In this document: piece after piece, positions 56,446 to 64,000 of the stretch | Position numbering within the stretch: position 1 is the stretch's first letter | Layout: every line of letters begins with the position of its first letter | Position numbers and translations under genes: made by a program | Notes under the pieces: generated by a model | Told to the model about the DNA's origin: nothing | The model's database searches: none | Seen by the model: the letters and a program-made list of their open reading frames with translations, nothing else | From: Sternotherus odoratus | Lineage: Eukaryota > Chordata > Testudines > Kinosternidae | Assembly: GCA_032164245.1 (NCBI GenBank) | Contig: JAVMKO010000010.1 | Coordinates: 28,222,189 to 28,286,188 of the forward strand | Length of the DNA: 64,000 nt | Direction: 5' to 3'

Positions 56446-59400
56446 TCCTTCCCATCTGCACATACACACAAACCCCGATTGGTAGTGGTTACCAGTAAAG
56501 GGGAAAGCTTTGCTCGCATAACTACTTATATACATGTTGTGTCCAGTGAAATTCAGGGTGGAAAATGGGTGCAGGAACCAAGTAATTTTGGCACTGGGAT
56601 TCCTGAAGTGGCCTTATTATATATGTGTTTCTACCAGTAGTCATTCAGTAGTGAAATGTGTAACTTGGCATTCTTGATGGAGATTTTTGACCTTGTTAAA
56701 ACCGCTTGCATACCTTGGCTCTGTGTCTGCTTTACCTTCGTTTTAAATGCATTCAGCAACAAAGGGTCCTCATTCCTTATCAGATAAATGAGTATGTTTT
56801 GTCCTGCCATATTTCATACTCTGTGAACATAGTTTAAAAACTTGATTTTTGAGTAAGTTGTGACTAATTTCATTCACCACCTAAAAAGGTGCAAGTCACT
56901 ACTGTAGAATTATCTTCCTATTCAGTCATTTCTTTCTTAGCTAGCTTTCTTGGCTGCATCTGGTCTACCATTAGTTGGGCCTTAATTTAATTGTCCGAGT
57001 GTAGGGTGAGAATATGAAACACATGCTTGGTACACGATCTTCTATTCTGTTGATGTTGCAATCTCAGCAGTTGTCTGCTGTAAGCAAGGAACTGCGGCCC
57101 AAAGTAGCAATTCAGCTATGTTCATACTCTTTCCTGGTAGATAGAATTGAAGCAAAATACTCATGAAAAACTGGGTGCCAAAGATCTCCTGAACCACCGT
57201 GTCCATATGCTCTTTGCTGATAATGAGCTTTCAGGATGTGTCTGTAAATCTCTCATATGAAACGATTTACTGGCAGCCTGGCTACTTGGAATATCCGTAT
57301 TCTAGAATCCAGACTCTCCCCCATCCTCAGGTTGTCCTGAGCCATGGAAGGATCATTCAGAGGCTTGAGTAAGTGCATCCAGTAATATGCAGCAACTTTG
57401 AGTGGAGATGGTCTTTTTAACTGTGGGTGGTATTGGGGTACACTGTAAAGCCTCTGTCTTATAGGAATAACATCTGCTTTCTAAACTACCCATGGAATGG
57501 TTTTATTTACCATCTATGGTCCTAGCTCTTCCTGCACCTGTAAATGCCAAAATCAGACACATTCAGTAAAAAGTCTTGGTAGTGGTGCTGCAATCTGATT
57601 ATAAGAGGAAGATTCTATTTTATTTTAGTTTAATTAGCTGGAATAAAAATGGAATGTAGACGAAAAGCAAATTCTATTAACTGGGATGGGGAAAAGACCT
57701 TGGCAATGCATAATTTCTGCTGTCTATAGGGGGGGAAAAGTATTCACTAACTGCCATAGCACAGTTCCATCTAATCAAGGCTTCTGTGTTCATCCACTGT
57801 ACCTTATTTAAATAACTGTATAAGCAAAACTTGATCGTCTGCCTAACTGAATAACTGCAGCACTAACTACATTTTATTCTAATATGTCAATGTTGCTGAC
57901 CCTGAAAAATGTGTCTCTAAACAATAGAGGTAGCAGAGGAAGTGGATGGAAGTTGTTACTAAAAATATGCAGTATTTCTATTCACCAGGAAATGGATGAC
58001 ACGTTAAATGGGTTTAAAAATACTTCAGCTAAAGGAGCAAATCTCATAAACTTTTGATGTATTGCACTTCCTCATCCAGCTTCCCCGGGACACTTCAAAT
58101 TTGCAGTTGAGTTAAAGCATACACGTTTTCCTGCTTCCCTTTCAATGCAAATTCAATATTACTTAAGGTATTAAATGTATTCCAGCTGAAGTTCTGCACA
58201 GCTTTACATCACTGACTATGCTTCAAGTGTGATGTTTAGCCTAAACTAACAGTGAAGCTGGGGAAGGGAGAGGAAGGATAATACTCAACATTTCTTCTCT
58301 TTTGCAAACTCTGTCACCCTAGAGATAGCATGGTATTTACCACTAACTTTGAGGTTTATGTCCAGACTAAAAATTACTCAAAAGTATTCACTGTCTACTG
58401 TACTCTACCTTAAACTACCATAATCCATTTCGCCTTCACTTGAAGTTGTATAGCAACCCATGCTTCTGTACAAGAGATTGATGTATATTTCCAGTTCATC
58501 ACAGTTAGCTGTTTCAGCACCCAAAAGCCAACGTGTCAGGCCAGACAAAGAAATAGAAGGGCATACAGATGTTTCCATAGAAATGACCACGGTCAGTTCT
58601 GCTGTTGTTATGATAATGCTTCCTTTGCTTGTATGTTCTATTTCTTTCTTCACCTTTCACCTCCTTTCCTCATTCTTTCTAGAACACAAGCTCTTTGGAG
58701 CAATGATGGCCTTGCTTATATCTGCCTGGTGACATCCAATATCAAGTGGTATGGGAGAAAATAAAGGACAAGCTCTCATAGTGTATATAACAGTAACTTT
58801 ATACTCCACATGCCAAACACTGGGATGTAGGGATGTAGCAGGAATTTGATGCAGTCAAAGGGGGTTTTTGTAAACTGAACTCATTTCTGCTGAGTTGTCG
58901 TCATCCAATAATCCGTGGAACCTTTCCGTAAATCATAATAGGTAGTGGCAAGCCAAACTGCATGCTTGTAATAAATTATAGCCAGCCCCCATTGAAAAAG
59001 GGGCCACGTGACCTGTACCCCTTCATGTGAATTAGATTTAAACGGTCTATTTAGAAGAATGGACTCTCTTCTGACTGGCTGTTTGCAATATTTCACGACG
59101 GATTTGAATCTCCATTAATGTTTCCTTGGAAACCTCCTGCAGAGACTTAGTTCAGTTGGAGGAAGACAGGAGAAGGAAGGATATGCCTGTTAAGTATGTT
59201 CTTGTTAAAAACTAATGAAATGGATCCTCAGAGGTGCATGAACAGGTTCAGGTTAGTTTTTACAGTAGAGTAGCTCTCTTGAATAATCACTGTAGTGTTA
59301 CCTGAGGCCTTTTGTTAGAAGAAGTGAAGTCTTTTAAAAGTATTTTATCGTTCCTGTGAAGCATCCACCCTGACTTTTCTTTGTCTGCATGAGCTGAAGA

Positions 59401-59515
59401 TTTGGCACCTGCTGAGGATTAAGCTTACTAGCCAGGGAAAAGAAAACTGGTGCTACTTGTCATGTCCTGGCAATTTAAAGGAACAAAACAGTTGTGCGCT
59501 GGTTTTAATTGTGAC
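56446..59515. other. Long non-coding stretch, no recognised repeat
   Basis: Three kilobases without supported genes. Overlapping frames at 58,405-58,732 on both strands have no domain or splice context. Confidence 0.4.
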
Positions 59516-59539
59516 TTAGTTGGATATGTTGAATTACTG

Positions 59540-60295
59540 TACAACGGTCAGTAGGTCCTCCGAGCCGCTGGGGCGGTGGGGAGCTACTGCCTTGCTGCAA
59601 GGCTTTGGCCACACCTCCCAGGCACAGGGGAATTCAGGGTGGGCCAGCAAGCGACCCTGGCAGGCCCCTCAGGCAGGGGAGCGCCGGAAGGAGTCCACAG
59701 CGTGCCCCTCAGGTGGGGGAGCGCCGGCAGGAGTCCACAGCGTGCCCCTCAGGCGGGGGGAGCGCCGGCAAGAGTCTGGGAGTGTACCTCACAGGTGAGG
59801 GGGCACCAGCAGGACTCAGGGTCGTCTGCCGCGGGACGCTCCGTATCCCCTTTGGCATCCACTTCTGTCGGCCATGGGGTACTGCTGGGCTCTGGCCGTC
59901 TCCCGGGGTACTCTGACCCTGGCAGTTCTGGTTCTCCCTCAGTGTTCGCGTCCGGCAGGCATGGGTCCCCGCTGAGCTCCGGCAGTCCCTCGGGGTACTC
60001 TGCAGCAGGCAGATCGGGAAACCCCAGTCCTTCCGGTATGGTAGGGTTCCCTGGGTTCAGGGCTTCCCCTGGCTTGGCAGCAAGATGTGGAGGGAGCAGC
60101 CTGCGGTCTGTGTCTGTCTCCCTCCCTAGTGCTGCCCTGACTGAGCTATGAGTCCCGCCCTTTGTACTTCCTGTCCCACCCCTCCGCTTCCTGGGGGTGG
60201 AGCCAGCTTGCTCTGGCCCTGCCCACTCAGGCGGAGAGAGTGATTCTTTCCCTTCTGGCTCGGAGGGAGGTCACCCAGCCCCCCTATAATTACTA
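59540..60295. repeat. GC-rich segment with ~44-bp tandem units
   Basis: Between about 59,660 and 59,800 a unit of roughly 42-45 bp (CCCCTCAGGCGGGGGAGCGC, then CGGCAGGAGTCCACAGCGTG) repeats about three times. The rest of the segment is also GC-rich, with repeated CTCGGGGTACTCTG and TCCGGCAG blocks, and gives a 191-codon open frame with no domain. A fragment of an LTR or other retroelement is plausible, but I could not define its ends. Confidence 0.5.
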
Positions 60296-60592
60296 TAACT
60301 GAAAGCTGGCTGAACAGAAATTTCTGCTCTATGTATTTGACAGATGCCTTTGGTTTTCATGGTTGCTGAAGACTGATTAGCTGTAGAAGTGGTAGAACAC
60401 CACAAATATTAAAGTGTGTTAGATGAATGCAGGCAAAATGAGTTGAATAATCTATTTGCCAGATACTCTTCCACTAACACTACTTACTATAATCCTTCTT
60501 TTGTTACTTTCGTTCCCTTCCTGTCTTCCTCCTCCTCCTTACTACTTCTCCCTCAGACTGCAACTTCTTGATTATAACTAGCCCCATCAAGA

Positions 60593-61361
60593 AAACGAGG
60601 AATACTTGTGGACCCTTAGAGACTAACCAGTTTATTTTAGCATAAGCTTTCGTGTGCTATAGCCTACTTCATTGGATGCATAGAGTGGAACACGCAGAAG
60701 TAAGATGCATTTATATACACAGAAAGCAGAAAAAGTTGGAAATTACCATATCAATTCTAAGAGGCTGTTTAATTTGGGTGGGCCATTATCAGTAGGAGAA
60801 AAAAACACTTTTGTAGTAAAAAATTAAGTGGATCTGTGTCTGACAGTTGATTAGAATGTGTGACAAGAAACTTAACAAGGGAAATTCATTCAATTAGTGT
60901 AATGACAAAGCCATTCATAGTCCTTGTTTAACCCTTGATTGATAGTGTCCAATTTGTAAATTAATTCCAGTTCCTTAGCTTCTCGTTGGAGTCTGTTTTG
61001 GAAGTTTTACTGTTTTAAAATTGACACCTTCAAGTCTTTAATAGAATGGTCAGGGAGATTGTTCTTCTACTGGTTTTTGAATGTTATGATTCCTGATGTC
61101 AGATTTCTGTCCATTTATTCTTTTGCGTAGAGACTGTAACCACACACCACACAACAAAAACACTAACCCAGGTACCCATCCTTGTAATAAAGCCCGATGC
61201 CAACTCTGTCCACATAGCCATTCAACTGACCCCAATAGGACCTAATCACATCAGCCACACCATCAGAGGCTCATTCACCTGCATATCTACCAATGTGGTA
61301 TATGCCATCATGTGCCAGCAATGCCCCTCTGCCATGTACATTGGCCAAACTGGACAGTCTC
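60593..61361. mobile_element. Penelope-like element with internal inversion
   Basis: 60,593-61,137 on the minus strand is the 3' part: the endonuclease end (SLRKRINGQKSDIRNHNIQ, then KPVEEQ), the untranslated region, and the tail ending CCACAAGTATTCCTC at 60,593. Directly next to it, 61,141-61,361 on the plus strand is the preceding part of the same coding region (linker and GIY-YIG start, including NVVYAIMCQQCPSAMYIGQT). The two halves are contiguous in an unrearranged element and share ACAGTCTCT at the joint (61,356-61,364 and, inverted, about 61,131-61,139). Confidence 0.85.
61050..61361. pseudogene. Penelope GIY-YIG endonuclease in two inverted halves
   Basis: The N-terminal half of the domain is on + (61,141-61,361), carrying the VVYAI and YIGQTG motifs and the CQQC pair. 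The C-terminal half is on - (61,137-61,050), carrying KRINGQKSDIR, where the conserved His of the family is replaced by Gln. The protein cannot be made from this locus. Confidence 0.8.
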
Positions 61362-61437
61362 TTTTCAAAGAGCTTAGTAACATGACTTGTGTCGTCGCGG
61401 TGCAGTGCTGGGAGAGAGCACTCCTAGTGCTCTAAAA

Positions 61438-63173
61438 CAGTGGTCGCCAACCTTTCGGACCTCACGAACCACTAAACTCACAATTTTGAATCCCGCGGAC
61501 CACTAACATGATTTTTTTTAAAAAGGTACAAACATCTATAAAATAATGATCATAAAAGTTCCATTTCATTAATATGAAATGCACTTGTTTAATTATAACA
61601 AAATTATTAGTGTGATATTTGTTGCTGCTTGTTTGAAATAAGTTTATGGATTCTTGACTCCAATGACGTCACTGCAACACGGAGAGCCATTTGTATTTCA
61701 AGCCAACAGCGGTACTTGTTTTTGATTGCCGTAACAGATGAGAATGTCTTTTCACACGGATAGGTTGTTGCAAATGGAATCAAAATTTTGATGGCTTTTT
61801 CACTCAGCACTGGGTACTCACTTTTTACCGAGGGCCAAAAATGATGTCTTGATGAGGACAAGTGGAATTTAGCTTTGAGACGGTCGTCGGACGATAGATC
61901 GATTAGGCTTTCTTTTTCTTTCATGCTCAAATTGCTATCTTCAATTTTCGCCGAAAATGGATCCATTACCCATATATTGCCATGTCTGGGGTCCTCTTCC
62001 TTTGGGTAATAACGGCCAAAAGATTCTGTGAGCGACCGTAAGTGCTGTCGAACAATGGTTATTACCTGTCGGTTGACATCCTCCTCTTTCATATACTCAT
62101 AAAGATTCGGGAACATTTGCAGATCTTCTTTAGCCAACCGCATTTGCCACAGCAATATTTTCTTTTGAAATGCATCCATTTTACCTCGTAGTGTGAACAC
62201 GTCCGTAAGCTGTCCTTGCAAGGACGTGTTTAGCTTGTTTAACAGTGAAAAAATATCTGCCAGGTATGCAAGCTTGGCTAGCCAATCATTGTTGGACAAG
62301 AGATCTTGGAATTTCGAATTATTTTGCTGCTGGAAGAATAACTTGACTTCTTGGCGCAGGTCGAACAATCGGGTTAGTATTTTGCCCCTCGACAACCATC
62401 TCACCTCTGCGTGAAGAAGATGAGTATATCGAGAGCCCATTTCTTCACAAAGTGCCTCAAATATTCGAGAATTGAGCGCTTTGTGCCGAATTTCATTTAC
62501 AATTTTAATTACATCAGAGAGTACTTCGTGCAGTTCTGGAGACATTCTTTTCGCCACAAGTTGCTCGTGATGTATAATACAATGAGTAAACAAGATGTCT
62601 GGGTGTCCAACATCTTTCACTTCTGTAACAACTCCTAAACGATGCCCAGTCATGCTTGCGGCACCGTCTGTGCATATCCCAACACATTTCTTCCATTCAA
62701 TACCTCAGAGCCGGTTGTTCTACCCAGCAAGTTGAGCAAACAGAGGAGTTCTTCCTTGAGCTCTCCTTGACACTCAAACCTCACAAAACAAAGGAGAACT
62801 GCCTTGTTAGTTATGTCTGTTGATTCATCGAGTTGAATTGAATAAAAAGTTGAATTTTTCAGCATTTTTATCACTTGATTTTCAATATCTTCGGCCATGT
62901 CTTCAATTCTGCGCTTCACAGTGTTAGCGGACGTAGGAATTACTTTCAGTTTCTGGACAACCTGTTTCCCCAAAACCTCTTCACAGGCTTGTAACAAGCA
63001 AGGCTTAATTAATTCTTCTCCAATCGTATATGGCTTTCTACTTTTCGTGATTTGAAGTGCTATCAAATAAGAAGCCTTTACTAGGGACTTATCTTCCTAA
63101 AAATTGCAAATAATGTCCAAGTTTCTCCAGGGACCACCAAAATTTTCTCGCGGACCACCAGTGGCGACCGCTG
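61438..63173 (-). mobile_element. hAT (Charlie/ZBED-type) transposon, 1,736 bp, perfect TSD
   Basis: The ends CAGTGGTCGCCAACCTTTCG and CACCAGTGGCGACCGCTG are flanked by a perfect 8-bp duplication CTCTAAAA (61,430-61,437 and 63,174-63,181). The element encodes most of a hAT transposase on the minus strand but lacks the N-terminal part and carries a frame break. The termini match the partial copy at the start of the window. Confidence 0.95.
61607..63084 (-). pseudogene. hAT transposase, N-terminus deleted, one frame break
   Basis: The first minus frame (to about 62,700) begins inside the protein at KASYLIALQITKSRKPYTIG and carries SIQLDESTDITNKAVLL with the first catalytic Asp. It runs to LLGRTTGSEVLN. 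After a frame change the second frame has EWKKCVGICTDGAASMTGHR (second Asp region) and CIIHH, the conserved C-x2-H. It continues through WLSRGKILTRLFDLR to the C-terminal dimerisation domain (YPCEKTFSSVTAIKNKYRCW and LESRIHKLI) and stops at 61,607. Compared with the ZBED5/FAM200-type family, the BED zinc finger and roughly the first 150-200 residues are absent, as is a short piece at the frame change. The 348-codon second frame has no stop, so decay is recent. Transposase of this family excises and inserts hAT elements in the nucleus. Confidence 0.9.
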
Positions 63174-63322
63174 CTCTAAAAAACCCACTCCCACAAGGGG
63201 TATAGCTACTAGTGCTGGGAGGGTGTTTTTTCGCACCCCTGAGTGAGAAAGGGGGTGTTTTTTCATACCTCTGAGCGGAAAACTTGCAGCGCTGTAAATT
63301 GCCAGAGTAGACAAACCCTGAG

Positions 63323-64000
63323 ACTCTGGGCTGAAAACCAGTGAGACTTTTAGCAGAAGTATTAAAAAACCCGGCTGAGTCTTAAAAGCAATTTCTCCTT
63401 TGAAAAATGGGAAGGTGGCAAACGTTTCAAATATGGTCTGTAACATAGTGGGAATTGCAGGCCAACCGTTCTGGCATCAGGTTTATGTGAAACCTTAATA
63501 GTTAATGTCAGGGATCAACTGAACAATTCCTGGAAATAACAGCTTTCCTAGGCCATCTGATTTAGGTAAAGGAAGTTATGATTCACTTCAGAGAGACACT
63601 CAAGAATTTCTGCCATATGGATATAACGCTGGTCTATTTCCAAAAAGATGGGATGAGTAGGAAAAATGCCTCTTTATTTAAATTAAGAGCTAGCTCAGTG
63701 GATGGAAAGTCAATAAGAATATATTATTATTTTTTTGTAGGATCTTCGAATCCTAATGTTTCTAGAATTTTCACAAGCCTAACAAATTACAGTATACAAC
63801 CACTGCATCACTTACTGCTGAAATGTTGCGCTCTCTGGTTTGGAATAGATTAGCTATACCAGGGGGTATAGCCATACTATGGTTTTCTACAGGAAGTGAA
63901 GAATAAGACACCTACTTGCTGTCGAATGGGGACATCATCTTTCCTGCTGCGTAGTGTCAGCACACTGCTGCAGCCAGTCCTTCAAAATGATTGATATCCC
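63323..64000. other. Non-coding, no recognised repeat
   Basis: Short frames at 63,578-63,853 without domains. Nothing else recognised up to the window edge. Confidence 0.4.

Larger units (their letters stand above)
61372..63322. mobile_element. MITE-like element hosting a hAT
   Basis: Sequence flanking the hAT joins into one unit (CTGGGAGAGAGCACTCCTAG, CTCTAAAA, then ACCCACTCCCACAAGG and CAGCGCTGTAAATTGCCAGA). It ends AGTAGACAAACCCT, the inverse of an AGGGTTTGTCTAC Harbinger-type start. The left end is not clear where it meets the Penelope copy. Confidence 0.5.

Noticed and set aside
58405..58732. 82- and 90-codon frames on opposite strands
   Set aside because: Considered as a host exon, but no splice sites frame them consistently and neither peptide shows a motif.
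59576..60151. 191-codon Ser/Gly-rich open frame
   Set aside because: It runs through ~44-bp tandem repeats in GC-rich sequence, has no domain, and other frames are open in parallel.
1..64000. tRNA, rRNA, CRISPR arrays, prokaryotic operons
   Set aside because: I saw no cloverleaf with A/B boxes, no rRNA similarity and no regularly spaced short repeats. The sequence is vertebrate nuclear, so ribosome binding sites and operons do not apply.

Overview
This window is eukaryotic and almost certainly vertebrate nuclear DNA. The mix of repeats (several CR1 LINE lineages, Penelope-like retroelements with a GIY-YIG endonuclease, many short hAT elements, Harbinger elements and Tigger-like MITEs) fits a sauropsid, most likely a turtle. 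That assignment rests on recognising the repeat families, not on a host gene. No complete host gene is present. The window reads as intergenic or intronic sequence loaded with transposable elements. Two short stretches could be host exons (28,052-28,150 and 17,856-17,952), but both are weak.

Layout. Positions 1-257 hold the end of a hAT element cut by the window edge. From 4.1 to 17.3 kb there are Harbinger-type MITEs, a Tigger-like MITE, a Harbinger MITE split by two CR1s, and four hAT elements with recognisable terminal inverted repeats and 8-bp target duplications. From 19.8 to 22.1 kb a head-to-head pair of Penelope tails is split by a solo LTR; it is followed by a ~140-bp tandem array rich in CCAAT, ETS and GC-box motifs, and then by a DIRS-like gag fragment. 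From 24.2 to 27.8 kb there is a hAT, a Tigger-like element, and a Penelope fragment (RT end plus GIY-YIG endonuclease) carrying a nested hAT. From 27.8 to 39 kb the sequence is mostly unique, with LTRs and small DNA elements. A large Harbinger relic at about 40.0-45.2 kb contains a nested solo LTR and a second Penelope palindrome that itself holds a hAT.

The most gene-like region is a nearly intact Harbinger element at 50,028 to about 54,235. It has a two-exon Myb/SANT-like gene on the + strand and a DDE transposase gene on the - strand with a single internal stop. The two genes converge, with poly(A) signals about 30 bp apart. Inside the intron of the Myb-like gene, on the - strand, lies a third open frame with its own splice donor and acceptor, stop codon and AATAAA. 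I do not recognise its product, and it is the best candidate for something undescribed. The last 4 kb hold a Penelope copy with a twin-priming-type inversion and a 1,736-bp hAT element, with a partial two-frame transposase, nested in a MITE.

Together these form layers of insertion: MITEs and Penelope tails act as hosts for later hAT, LTR and CR1 insertions. Coding capacity is confined to the mobile elements, and every recognisable transposase or reverse transcriptase carries at least one inactivating lesion.
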